DNA of 64,000 bases from Serratia bockelmannii (lineage in GTDB: Bacteria; Pseudomonadota; Gammaproteobacteria; Enterobacterales; Enterobacteriaceae), in contig NZ_VOUX01000033.1 of assembly GCF_008011855.1 (NCBI RefSeq), positions 1,674,001 to 1,738,000 of the forward strand. Direction: 5' to 3'. Shown one piece after another: positions 31,732 through 40,077 of this stretch. Each line of letters opens with the position of its first letter. Positions within the stretch are counted from its first letter, which is position 1. The notes beneath the pieces are model-generated. The model saw only the letters and a list, made by a program, of their open reading frames with translations. It made no database searches and was not told the DNA's origin. The translations under genes and the position numbers were made by a program.

Positions 31732-31953
31732 TTACTTTTTGGATTTCTTGATTGGCTCTGGCTGCTCTGGCTGCTCTGGCTGCTCTGGCTGCTCTGGCTG
31801 CTCTGGCTGCTCTGCAGGATTGTCATCACTCACCTGCTCGGCATAGCCTTTTTTGATCAGCTCGCGCCCGTGAAGCTCCTGCGTTTCGAACAACTCGCCG
31901 TCATTCACCACCCGGCTACCGAACAAGATTGGTACAAGTGCTTTAACTTTCAT
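31732..31953 (-). CDS. Hypothetical head protein with EQP triplet repeat tail
   Basis: 73 aa. N-terminal 45 residues form a small domain (VKALVPILFGSRVVNDGELF); the C-terminal part is six tandem Glu-Gln-Pro units and a lysine end, encoded by a 9-bp DNA repeat. Between capsid and connector genes, so probably a head accessory or spacer protein; no family named. Confidence 0.75.
   Translation of the reverse strand: MKVKALVPILFGSRVVNDGELFETQELHGRELIKKGYAEQVSDDNPAEQPEQPEQPEQPEQPEQPEPIKKSKK
31756..31812. repeat. 9-bp tandem repeat (GGCTGCTCT) in coding sequence
   Basis: Six near-perfect copies of a 9-bp unit with no interruptions, encoding the EQP tract of the flanking gene. Unit length is a multiple of three, so copy-number change would lengthen or shorten the protein without a frameshift. 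Confidence 0.95.
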
Positions 31954-32001
31954 GGGTATCTCCTTGAAAGCGGCCCGAAGGCCGCTATGCGGTGCGGATA
32001 A

Positions 32002-33222
32002 TTAACCGCCGGTTGGTGGGGTTGGCACGGTGAAGGCACCGGTAACAAACGCTTCAGGTCGTTTGACCGCCAGCGCCACACGCTCTTCGCAACGAATCGA
32101 GATCATGTTCTTCTCGAAGTCGTCGGCGTTCTCGGTACTGATCACAACGTTTGCCTCTTCACGGTCAAAGAGCTGTGCGCCCGCGCTGAAAGCACCGGTC
32201 AGGAATTTGCCCAGGAACGCCGAAGACTCCGTCGCGACAACAGGCAAGCCCCAGAGAGTCGGGCCGGTTAGCGCGGCTGGATTGGCGAGGATATAACGCC
32301 CCAGCGTATCCTTGATCAGCTCAATCTTGGCCCAGTCGATGAAGTGCAACACATGGCCGGTGGCAGGGAAACGTGCCAGTTGTGCCTGCAACATTGCTAA
32401 GCGCAGATCGTCAATGCCGTTTTGCATAGCGACTTCAAACGCCGCCTTATACTTCGACGCCTGCGGCATGATGCCTTCCAGGTGTGCGCCAGTGCCGTCA
32501 CCGAACAGAATTTCCTGCTCTTCGACATACTTCAGGCCGTAACGCATTTCTGCATCAACGGTCGATTGCAGCTGCGGAAAGTCATCCAGAATCTGCTTGG
32601 AGGCTTTGAACAGATGCGCCAACGTGCGAACCGGCGTGATTTTTTCAGCAAACTGGATATCGCTGTACGGCTTAGGCGTGTTTTCAGGCACGGCAGCAGC
32701 CTTGTTGGTGAAGCCGGTTTGTTGCACCCAATAAATCGTGTTGGAGCCGGTGGTGCCTGGTGCGATCAAGTCGCGAATAAACAGGCGTTGTTTCGGCGCG
32801 GTATCGATACCCGGCAGGCGTTGTGGGGCCACAATCTGCCCTGGAACATCGGTAGAGATCAGCGTCGCGTTAACCGGAATGCTCAGCCGTTGTGAGGCCT
32901 GAATACCGGATGCAAAGTCTTTCAGCGCTTCCGCAGAAATCACCTGCTGCCCGACCGATTGAACCACTTCAGCCGCGCGGTTCAATGGCATTTGCGCCAC
33001 GTGCTGCTCCAGCTCACCCAGCGCGGCCTTCAGCGTTTTCTCTGCTGCCTTCATGGCGTTCAGTTCGGTCGCCATTTTATCTACGGCGTCCTTAGTCTCT
33101 GCGGACAACTCGCCTGATTTTTTCGCCTCTTTCAGGGCGTCCTCTGCCTTGGCGTTAAATTTGCTGGTTGCATCTTCGATAGATGCGGTGACTTTTTTCA
33201 GAATCTCATTAACTTCAGACAT
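32002..33222 (-). CDS. Major capsid protein, HK97 fold
   Basis: 406 aa. Residues 1 to about 110 are a charged helical delta (scaffold) domain removed by the prohead protease; the mature capsid domain follows. Aligning by eye with HK97 gp5, all three crosslinking residues are kept: Lys184 (TPKPYSD, gp5 Lys169), Asn372 (EKNMISI, Asn356) and catalytic Glu379 (RCEERVAL, Glu363), so covalent chainmail is possible. GDGTGAHLEG is the family signature. Confidence 0.95.
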   Translation of the reverse strand: MSEVNEILKKVTASIEDATSKFNAKAEDALKEAKKSGELSAETKDAVDKMATELNAMKAAEKTLKAALGELEQHVAQMPLNRAAEVVQSVGQQVISAEALKDFASGIQASQRLSIPVNATLISTDVPGQIVAPQRLPGIDTAPKQRLFIRDLIAPGTTGSNTIYWVQQTGFTNKAAAVPENTPKPYSDIQFAEKITPVRTLAHLFKASKQILDDFPQLQSTVDAEMRYGLKYVEEQEILFGDGTGAHLEGIMPQASKYKAAFEVAMQNGIDDLRLAMLQAQLARFPATGHVLHFIDWAKIELIKDTLGRYILANPAALTGPTLWGLPVVATESSAFLGKFLTGAFSAGAQLFDREEANVVISTENADDFEKNMISIRCEERVALAVKRPEAFVTGAFTVPTPPTGG

Positions 33223-33237
33223 AATTTCTCCAAATAA

Positions 33238-34089
33238 TTAGCACGCCGCGCACAGCCCGCTTAATGCGGCGTTCAGCTTGGCAAGGATTTCAGGGGATGG
33301 TTCGGTAGCGCTCGGCGTACCCGTAGGATCGGTAACAGCGCTCGGCGTGCTACCTGTTAAGGCTTTCAAAAGTTTTCGGCGTTCTGACCGAGGGGTATTA
33401 GCCTTGGCCAGTATGGAATCCAGCTTGCGCAATGCTGCCGCCGGTGAGTCTTCATCACTGCTTACCGCATCGGATGACAACAGGCTATCGGCCAGCCCTT
33501 TCTCGATGGCATCACTGCCGCCGATGTAGCTTTCGCCGTCCATCAACTGCTTGACGGTGTCGCTATCGAGTCCGGAGCGGGCGGAGTAAATATCCGCCAT
33601 TGCGTTATCGAAAGGTTCGAGGTACTCAACCATTGCAGCAAAGTCATGACGATTACCGATCGCCACCACCCAGCAGTTATGGATCATCAGGAAAGCACCG
33701 CGGCCAATTTGAATCTCGTCACCGGCCATCGCAATGATTGAGGCTGCGCTTGCAGCCAGCCCCAACACTTTTACGGTTACTTTGCCCTGGTACTCTCGCA
33801 GCAGGTTGTAAATCGCCAGCCCCTCAAACATGTCCCCGCCCGGCGAGTTAATGTTTACGGTAACGTCAGCGCCATTCATTGAGCGCAGCGCACCGGCGAT
33901 CCGTTTCGCTGTAACGCCTTCGCCCCAGTAATCCTGGCCGATAACGTCGAACACCGAGATAGAATTGTCGTCAGAGGCAGCGGCCTTTAGACCGCCATTC
34001 CATCTTTCGAGCGCCGAAGGCAGCGGCTCACAGGTAACGCCCGCGCAGGGACGTCCCGCCGGTGCGACCGGAAGTCGTTTTTTTGTCAT
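33238..34089 (-). CDS. Head maturation protease, ClpP-like
   Basis: 283 aa, serine peptidase S14 family used by HK97-type phages to remove the capsid delta domain. ClpP fold at about 45-210 with NSPGGDMFEGLAIYN, nucleophile Ser114 in GLAASAAS and His137 in MIHNCW; acidic third residue near 184-190. The C-terminal 60 residues are low-complexity. 15 bp from the capsid gene. Confidence 0.93.
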   Translation of the reverse strand: MTKKRLPVAPAGRPCAGVTCEPLPSALERWNGGLKAAASDDNSISVFDVIGQDYWGEGVTAKRIAGALRSMNGADVTVNINSPGGDMFEGLAIYNLLREYQGKVTVKVLGLAASAASIIAMAGDEIQIGRGAFLMIHNCWVVAIGNRHDFAAMVEYLEPFDNAMADIYSARSGLDSDTVKQLMDGESYIGGSDAIEKGLADSLLSSDAVSSDEDSPAAALRKLDSILAKANTPRSERRKLLKALTGSTPSAVTDPTGTPSATEPSPEILAKLNAALSGLCAAC

Positions 34090-34101
34090 GGGGGATTGCT
34101 C

Positions 34102-35406
34102 CTACGCCGCTTTTTTCAGCGGTGACTGGTCTTCAGGAATATCGGGGAAAAGATAATTATGCAGCCGGGTGATAGCGCCAGCCTGAGCGCCGAGATTGTT
34201 CTGTTTCAAGTCCTCAAGCGGGGTCAAGTTAAGCTGCACGGTATAGATTTCACCGCCAGGAATCGGCGGCAGGTTTTCAAGTCGGCGTACATCGTTGCGA
34301 CTCATCCAGCCATTCTGCAGAGCGGTGGTGTAGTACGCCGCGCGGCCAACACTGTCGGCACGCAACAAACCTTCCACCGAGAACTCTGCAAAGTAATCTT
34401 CATCGCTATCGAGCAGGCAACGTGAGATTTCTTGCTCGATGTTCACCAGCAGTGGGCGTAGCGTGTTGGTCAGGAAAATCAGGTTCATCCCTTCAACACT
34501 CGATGCCCAGCTACTCTGCTTCGTCACATGCCCCACCATGAAAGGCGGAACCCGGAACCAGCGGCAAATTTCCTCAATGCTAAAGGCTCGGCTCTCCAAC
34601 ATCTGCGCGTCTTCAGGATTCATCGTGACATTCTGGTACGATAAATCCCCTTCCAGCACCATCATTTTACCGGCGTTTTTTGAACCGGCGAACGCGGCTA
34701 AGTATGTGCGCAGACGCTCTCGCTGCTCTTTATTCAGAGCAACTTTCGAACTGATGTATCCTGACGTTTGCAGACCGTTTTCAAAGATTTTTGCCGCCGA
34801 CTCATCAACAGCCATCGCCGCCCCAAACACGTCACGGCCCGAACTCAGCGGCATCATGCCGCAGACACCATCCAGACCAAAGCCGCGAATGTGCATCATC
34901 CGGTCGACCGGTATCACGCGCTTTTTGCCATCCTCGGTGTAGGTGTACTGCAACTGCCCGGTATCCAGACGTTTAACCACCATGTTTTGAGGCAACAGCG
35001 GATTAAGCGCCACCAGCTTTCTGCCAATCATTTTTTTCTCAATGAAGGCGTTTCCCCGCAAACAGATGCTGGCCACCACCATCAACATGAACCTGGACGG
35101 CGTCATTTCGAGGTTAGGACGGCGGCACAACACCTGGTATGCCGGGTGATCCTGCGCCAGCTTACGAGAACCATCGGCCTCACGACGATAGACTTTCATC
35201 GGTAAAGTGGAAACCGATTCGCTGAGTAACCGAATGCAAGCCCATACAGCGGAAAGCTGCATAGCCTTGTCGGCAGTAACCACCTTGCCGCTGCTGCTGG
35301 TGCCGAACCATTCTTGCCAGAATGTCCCGGTAGTGAGACTGATAGGAACACCCAGCCAATTTAAAAGGGCGCTTTTAACGCGCCCAGGTTGCTTGTTTTT
35401 GCCCAT
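34102..35406 (-). CDS. Portal protein, HK97 family
   Basis: 434 aa dodecameric portal through which DNA enters and leaves. Typical blocks: SAVWACIRLLSESVSTLPM near the N terminus, a DG motif LDGVCGMMPLS, and CRWFRVPPFMVGH with SSVEGMNLIFLTNTLRPLL. Stop overlaps the terminase start region by one base at 35406. Confidence 0.95.
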   Translation of the reverse strand: MGKNKQPGRVKSALLNWLGVPISLTTGTFWQEWFGTSSSGKVVTADKAMQLSAVWACIRLLSESVSTLPMKVYRREADGSRKLAQDHPAYQVLCRRPNLEMTPSRFMLMVVASICLRGNAFIEKKMIGRKLVALNPLLPQNMVVKRLDTGQLQYTYTEDGKKRVIPVDRMMHIRGFGLDGVCGMMPLSSGRDVFGAAMAVDESAAKIFENGLQTSGYISSKVALNKEQRERLRTYLAAFAGSKNAGKMMVLEGDLSYQNVTMNPEDAQMLESRAFSIEEICRWFRVPPFMVGHVTKQSSWASSVEGMNLIFLTNTLRPLLVNIEQEISRCLLDSDEDYFAEFSVEGLLRADSVGRAAYYTTALQNGWMSRNDVRRLENLPPIPGGEIYTVQLNLTPLEDLKQNNLGAQAGAITRLHNYLFPDIPEDQSPLKKAA

Positions 35407-37151
35407 CAGATACCTACCATGATCGGATCATCGAAAAAGCCATCAATGTCGCCGTCATCCTCAACAATGCCGTCAGCAGCACCGACGGCCATCGCCAGCC
35501 CTACTACGCCATCTATGCGGCCATTACTGCGCCGTTTGCTGAATACCCGGTTACCGCTTTTATCTTCTTCAATAACAGCGTTTGCCGCGTTCCAGCGCAG
35601 ACAAGGATTAAACAGAATGGTGATTTCTTTCTCGGTGATGAGTTGTTCGAGCAGCTCGATTGAATGCGGCATCCACAAGCCAGACTCCGCCGATTTGCCG
35701 AAGCCTTGCCCATGAGGAACCAACGGTACGGTCACCCCTTCATCCAGCAATTCAGGCTCGAGATAATCCATGTGATAACGGTCGAAAGCGATCGACCGAA
35801 TATCAAAGAGTGCCGCCAGCTCGGCGATTCGTTTAGAAACGAAGCCGTAATCGATAGCGCTGCCCTTTGGCGCGTGCAGGTACTTTTCACGCACCCAGGA
35901 ATCATACGGAACGCGGTCATTTCTGGCCCTGTCGTGCAGCGTGTCGCGCGGCGTCCAGAACTCCACCAGCGCCGTCTTAATGCGCGGGAAATATAGCCCC
36001 AGCGCTGTCAGGTCACGTTTGCCGGACAAGTCCAGACCGCCAAAACACTCTTCCCCTTTAAGGCTCTCGATATCGAATGTTTTTTCACATGCCATCCAGA
36101 TATCGCCACCGATCCACGGGTTTTCAGCATCCACCCATTCGCAGAAGTTAAGGCGTCTGACCAGGCTTTCTTTCGACGGCATGCCCCGCGCATCTTCCAC
36201 CTGCTCGCGTAAATATTCAGGTTGGAACGTGTGCCCCATTGAGGGGTTGGCTTTTGCCCAGCAGGACTCATCCTTGAAAGGATCATCACCCTCATCCAAA
36301 GAGCAGATGAACGCAAAGAAGGCATCGTTAACTTTCTGACCGGCGGCAAGTTGTTTGCCGTACTGGTGGTACTCGTAGCAAACGCTGGTTTTATCGTGAC
36401 CGCTGTTTGTGATCATGAAGATGAGCGCTTGCCTGCGGCCTTTTGTCCCGGCGCGCATCATCTCAACCACTTTGTTGTCTTTGTGTTCATGCACCTCATC
36501 AATGAGGCAACAGTGCGGACGCGGCCCTGATTGCCCATCATCAGAACTGATCGGGCGGAAAAAAGAACCCGTTTGCAAAAATGCCAGGTTCCATTCTTTA
36601 CCGGCCCCGCCGGAGGGGTCGATACGTTGGGCCAGCGCCGGGGACTGGTTCACCATCGCCACCGCATCACGAAACAAGATCATCGCCTGGTCTTTCTTCG
36701 TGGCGGCTGCATAGACTTCAGCGCGCGGCTCTTTGTCTGCAACCAGACAGTAGAGGCCAATCCCTGCGGATAATGGCGACTTGCCAGAGCCTTTGCCTGA
36801 TTCGATATATGCTGTTCTGAATCGACGCGTGCCGTTTGCTTTTTTCCAGCCAAACAGTGAGCCAACAACAAATGCCTGCCATCCAAGAAGGACGAAAGGC
36901 GCACCTTCATGTTCACCGCCGTTCAACTTCAGCACCTTGGCAAAGAAGTCAACCACGCGGCCAACAGCATCAACATCCCAATACAGCCCCCGGCTTTCAC
37001 CTTCGGCTAAATCATTAAGGTGACGTTTGCAGGCGTTTCGGATATCAGGCCCGGCAATAATTCGCCCTTCGGTAACGTCCAGCGCATATTGCGTGGCTGG
37101 ATCAGGTGCCGAAGAATTCGGCGAGCGGGTCTTCTTCTTTCTCTCCACCAT
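35406..37151 (-). CDS. terL: Terminase large subunit
   Basis: 581 aa DNA-packaging motor of the Terminase_1 (HK97 gp2-like) type. ATPase: Walker A ESGKGSGKSPL (about 119-129) and Walker B CLIDEVHEH. C-terminal RNase H-like nuclease: GGLDLSGKRDLTAL, AFDRYHMDYL and RIDGVVGLAMAVGAAD supply the acidic residues. Overlaps terS by 50 bp. Confidence 0.96.
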   Translation of the reverse strand: MVERKKKTRSPNSSAPDPATQYALDVTEGRIIAGPDIRNACKRHLNDLAEGESRGLYWDVDAVGRVVDFFAKVLKLNGGEHEGAPFVLLGWQAFVVGSLFGWKKANGTRRFRTAYIESGKGSGKSPLSAGIGLYCLVADKEPRAEVYAAATKKDQAMILFRDAVAMVNQSPALAQRIDPSGGAGKEWNLAFLQTGSFFRPISSDDGQSGPRPHCCLIDEVHEHKDNKVVEMMRAGTKGRRQALIFMITNSGHDKTSVCYEYHQYGKQLAAGQKVNDAFFAFICSLDEGDDPFKDESCWAKANPSMGHTFQPEYLREQVEDARGMPSKESLVRRLNFCEWVDAENPWIGGDIWMACEKTFDIESLKGEECFGGLDLSGKRDLTALGLYFPRIKTALVEFWTPRDTLHDRARNDRVPYDSWVREKYLHAPKGSAIDYGFVSKRIAELAALFDIRSIAFDRYHMDYLEPELLDEGVTVPLVPHGQGFGKSAESGLWMPHSIELLEQLITEKEITILFNPCLRWNAANAVIEEDKSGNRVFSKRRSNGRIDGVVGLAMAVGAADGIVEDDGDIDGFFDDPIMVGI

Positions 37152-37569
37152 TTACTTTCACCTTTGACCTGGCGGCAGGCGTCAGACCAAACTCCACCAA
37201 ATAACTTTTGAAGCGGCGATCGGCATCTGCCAGCATGGCAACAGCAGGGTTAGCCTTAATCAAAAAGCCCCCTTCCGTTTGAACTGTATAAGTTCGGCCC
37301 TCGTCGGCGATCGTGTTGCGCAGTTGCAATATGTCGGCGTAAATATCGCAGAGCCGCTCAAGCGCAAAAGTATCGGCAACGGTCAGAACGCCCATGCCGT
37401 CGAGCAGCACAGTCATTTTTCCCCAGGCCGTTTTCCCCCAGTCTGTCAGGTGCGAAGGTGGGCTGGGAATTTCTCTCGCCGGTTGCGGCTCTTTATCATT
37501 AAGTTTACGTTTGCCCGGATTGCCGGTGACCACCTTGAGGTGGGACGGTTTCGGGCGTCGTCCTGCCAT
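37102..37569 (-). CDS. terS: Terminase small subunit (P27 family)
   Basis: 155 aa; recognises the packaging site and loads TerL. Family pattern MAGRRPKPSHLKVVTGNPGKRKLN at the N terminus, central helices ERLCDIYADILQL, and LTPAARSKVKV at the C terminus. Adjacent to a likely cos region and an HNH gene, the HK97-type packaging arrangement. Confidence 0.93.
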   Translation of the reverse strand: MAGRRPKPSHLKVVTGNPGKRKLNDKEPQPAREIPSPPSHLTDWGKTAWGKMTVLLDGMGVLTVADTFALERLCDIYADILQLRNTIADEGRTYTVQTEGGFLIKANPAVAMLADADRRFKSYLVEFGLTPAARSKVKVNGGEKEEDPLAEFFGT

Positions 37570-37694
37570 CGGAACCTCCCAGAAAAAAACTTTTCATTTC
37601 GCGGTTGTGCGCACAAATGACAAGCGGCGGTCTTTAAGGGCGAGAGGGGGTGAACTCTTACCCCGCCCCTCCCCACCGCGTTCAAACGCCGCTG
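37570..37694. other. Likely cos region
   Basis: Non-coding 125 bp between terS and the HNH gene, where HK97-like phages carry cos. Contains a perfect 12-bp palindrome TTGTGCGCACAA at 37605-37616 and an asymmetric C-rich block at 37650-37680. The exact nick sites cannot be read. Confidence 0.5.
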
Positions 37695-38024
37695 TCAGCG
37701 GTTCCAGTGCGACGCAGGGTCAAGCGGCAGGCCGTCGGGCGAGCACCCTATTACCTTGCCGGTCTTCTCCATACGTTGCTTTGTGGAGTCGTGGTGTGGC
37801 TTACATAAGCCCTGCCAGTTTTTGCGGCTCCAGAAAAGGTGCTGAGCCTTCTTCATTTCATCGGGCGTCTTCGCTTCTTTCATGCGGTGCGGCACGATGT
37901 GATCCACCACCGTTGCTGGCTCAATACGCCCCATCTGCTGACACATGGCACACAGAGGATTCTCCCGCAGGAACACAAGCCGTTCGGCTTGCCATTTGCT
38001 GCCGTAGGGTTTCTTGTTACTCAT
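37695..38024 (-). CDS. HNH endonuclease (packaging)
   Basis: 109 aa from the ATG at 38024, which has GGGGA six bases upstream. HNH fold with zinc-binding cysteines (CAMCQQ and later CKPHH), the VVDHIVPH motif and NWQGLCKPHHDSTKQ. In HK97-like phages this protein stimulates TerL cos cleavage and is required for packaging. Confidence 0.92.
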   Translation of the reverse strand: MSNKKPYGSKWQAERLVFLRENPLCAMCQQMGRIEPATVVDHIVPHRMKEAKTPDEMKKAQHLFWSRKNWQGLCKPHHDSTKQRMEKTGKVIGCSPDGLPLDPASHWNR

Positions 38025-38219
38025 GTTCATTCCCCAGATAAAAGACCACCAGCCCGCTGAAGCTGGTTGATTGATTTCGGTGTAGTTCATCACGCAGCAG
38101 CCTCAAAAAGCTGCTCTGTGATGAAATTCCCATATATCTATTTCCACTATTGTTTTATTAATTAATAACCCCATATCCTATGGGCCAAGTACATTTAAAA
38201 TCACACGAAAGGACATGAT

Positions 38220-38768
38220 ATGACCCCCACAGAAAAACTAACCTTGCTCATGATGTGCGACCTATTTGATCATTTAGAGGTGAATGGAGAGATTGATTCT
38301 TCGATAGTTCGTGAAGCTGTGATTAGTGGCAATGTCTGGGCTATTGAACGCAAATACCCCATGCTGTTGTCTGCAGAGGATGTATCAAAAGACGTTCAGA
38401 AAAGAGTTGATGCAGCATTATCTGCATATCGCAACTTAAGCAATTCACTTCGTAAACTTACATCTGACGAATCAAACGAGCTAAAAAACAAGCACAATAT
38501 TAAAACTCATGAACACGCGATTCAGTTCCCAGGTTACGATGGTAACAATGAATCGGAATATTTAAGCGTGACCTCAATGCTTGGTACGCTAGGCTTATAC
38601 GCTGAACAACAAGAGATCGATAAGAACTCGCATGAGGAAAATGCGGGCAAATACCTCAAGTTGACTTCTGCTCTTGAAGTTCTAAAAAAAGCCGGGCATG
38701 ACGTAAATAAATTGGATAAGAGTCACCTGGATGAAATATTGTCCCTGTGCCCAACTTTTTATGAATAA
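38220..38768 (+). CDS. YfbU family protein (cargo)
   Basis: 182 aa. Resembles the YfbU family across its length, with the family-like block FPGYDGNNESEYLS and an all-helical prediction. E. coli YfbU has been linked to MazF-associated cell death; the molecular function is unknown. On the plus strand between the late lysis genes and packaging genes, AT-richer than both, with its own upstream AT-rich promoter region: an independently transcribed moron. Confidence 0.75.
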   Translation: MTPTEKLTLLMMCDLFDHLEVNGEIDSSIVREAVISGNVWAIERKYPMLLSAEDVSKDVQKRVDAALSAYRNLSNSLRKLTSDESNELKNKHNIKTHEHAIQFPGYDGNNESEYLSVTSMLGTLGLYAEQQEIDKNSHEENAGKYLKLTSALEVLKKAGHDVNKLDKSHLDEILSLCPTFYE

Positions 38769-38851
38769 TATTAATAATAAATTTTAGTTAAAAAATTATT
38801 AATAACACTATAGGTGGCATTCACTGGATGCCACCTGTAATGCCGATGGTG

Positions 38852-39136
38852 TTAGCAATCCGCGTCCGGTCGGCCCACCGCACGGCAGGCCCACATGCAG
38901 GCTTCCTGCATCTTGGTGCGGGCGATAGCCAGACAGCGCATGGCCTCCATGCGATTGATCTCCTCCGGGGAGCCAGCCTCTACCGTCTCCAGCATGAGGT
39001 GCGTGCGTTCAAGGTCGAGTTGTTCGCAAAAATTACGGCTGATGTCTTTCAGATCGTTCATTTGCGCGATATCGTCGGCGGCCAAGGTACGGTACCCCTT
39101 CACGGTGCTGCCATCTTGCGGCTTAGCTTCGCTCAT
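38852..39136 (-). CDS. Acb2/Tad1-domain (DUF7681-like) protein, putative anti-CBASS sponge
   Basis: 94 aa. Matches the remembered pattern of the Acb2 hairpin domain: VKGYRTLAADDIAQMNDLK at the N terminus and a C-terminal amphipathic helix IARTKMQEACMWACRAVGRP (family: ARTxLQxGxMxLxRAVxxP). Acb2 hexamers sequester cyclic nucleotide signals of CBASS and related defences. Good ribosome-binding site AGGAAA. Placed between Rz1-side late genes and packaging genes. Assignment rests on motif recall, not a search. Confidence 0.7.
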   Translation of the reverse strand: MSEAKPQDGSTVKGYRTLAADDIAQMNDLKDISRNFCEQLDLERTHLMLETVEAGSPEEINRMEAMRCLAIARTKMQEACMWACRAVGRPDADC

Positions 39137-39219
39137 ATAGAATTTCCTGCTGGTTCGATGGATATAACCCCGGCGATGCAGTTGAACACCACGCGAGAAT
39201 TCAGTGCGTTTATTCTGTC

Positions 39220-39243
39220 AAAGGCACTCAGTGAATGCCTTTT
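39220..39243 (-). terminator. Hairpin terminator in late operon
   Basis: AAAGGCA/TGCCTTT stem with 9-nt loop and short T/A flanks, just after the 89-aa gene and before the Acb2-like gene. Confidence 0.55.
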
Positions 39244-39258
39244 GCAGAATTCTATAAA

Positions 39259-39528
39259 TTAGGCCAGCTGTAGGACGCCGTGCTCTTCCGACTCCGAGTA
39301 GGCGATCAGACCACTGTACTCCGGCACATGCTGACCATCATCGGCTTCGAATGCTTCAATGGCCCCATGCGTGATGGTGTACGACGGCTGGCCATCTTCA
39401 GCAGCAAACCGTGCCAGTTCTTTAATCTGCTCTTGAGTCAGCACAATCTTGCTGACCTCCATCTCTTCCATGCGGCGGCGCTTCTCTTCGAAATAGCGCT
39501 TACGGCGCTCGTAAAACTGCTTGCTCAT
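39259..39528 (-). CDS. Hypothetical protein after Rz1
   Basis: 89 aa from the ATG at 39528 behind GGGAGAGAG. N-terminal highly basic-acidic helix (QFYERRKRYFEEKRRRMEE), then a short acidic domain. Starts 4 bp inside the Rz1 stop, so translation is coupled to the lysis cassette. Function unknown. Confidence 0.75.
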   Translation of the reverse strand: MSKQFYERRKRYFEEKRRRMEEMEVSKIVLTQEQIKELARFAAEDGQPSYTITHGAIEAFEADDGQHVPEYSGLIAYSESEEHGVLQLA

Positions 39529-39821
39529 TGCTCTCTCCCGGCGCTCTGCGCCCACTTGATTAACGCCTCCATGCGTGAGGCGCACACCTTCATTTCGCCT
39601 TGTTTGGCGTGCAGCGCTGTCACTGCATCACCGAACGTTGTACCGGTAAACGGCGCGTCATCGCACTGTTGCAACAGCACCGCTGGCGGCAGGACGTAAA
39701 TCATCTGCGTGCTCTGCGGCTTTGGCCTGTCCGCGCAGGATGTTGAGAGCAGCACCAGGCAGAGGCTTGTTGCTACAGCCGCTCGCGTCCAGAGCCTCGC
39801 GCAACGCTTTGTTTTCTGCAT
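39525..39821 (-). CDS. Rz1: o-Spanin Rz1 (lipoprotein)
   Basis: 98 aa. Signal peptide with lipobox LLSTSC and a short Pro/Gln-containing stretch; outer-membrane spanin partner that fuses membranes at lysis. Begins inside Rz in another frame and extends past its end, the overlapping architecture seen in many lambdoid phages. Longer C-terminal tail than lambda Rz1 (60 aa). Confidence 0.88.
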   Translation of the reverse strand: MQKTKRCARLWTRAAVATSLCLVLLSTSCADRPKPQSTQMIYVLPPAVLLQQCDDAPFTGTTFGDAVTALHAKQGEMKVCASRMEALIKWAQSAGREQ

Positions 39822-40077
39822 CAGCCTTTCCCCTCAGTTTCCGCTCTCTTTCCAACTGCGCGGCGCTCGCTTGCCTGTCAGCGTCGGAAGCCTGTTTCAT
39901 CGCCACCAGCGCAGCGTCTTTGGTATCCAGCTTTTCTACCAGCGCGCCGTTGTCCCTTTTGGATTTATCCAGGTCATCGCGCAGAGAAAGCGTGTAGAGC
40001 ACCAGCACTGCGGCCAGCAGCGCCACCAGCAGAGGCCACGCTTTGATGATTACATCCCACCACCAGCGCCAGCTCAT
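39658..40077 (-). CDS. Rz: i-Spanin Rz
   Basis: 139 aa from the ATG at 40077 (MSWRWWWDVI). One N-terminal transmembrane helix (about 10-30) followed by a long charged coiled coil to residue 100; spans the periplasm to pair with Rz1. Overlaps the endolysin stop by 4 bp. Confidence 0.92.
   Translation of the reverse strand: MSWRWWWDVIIKAWPLLVALLAAVLVLYTLSLRDDLDKSKRDNGALVEKLDTKDAALVAMKQASDADRQASAAQLERERKLRGKADAENKALREALDASGCSNKPLPGAALNILRGQAKAAEHADDLRPAASGAVATVR

Noticed and set aside
31741-31815. Repeat array as a CRISPR
   Set aside because: Contiguous 9-bp units without spacers, in frame in a coding sequence; no CRISPR array or cas gene found anywhere in the window.
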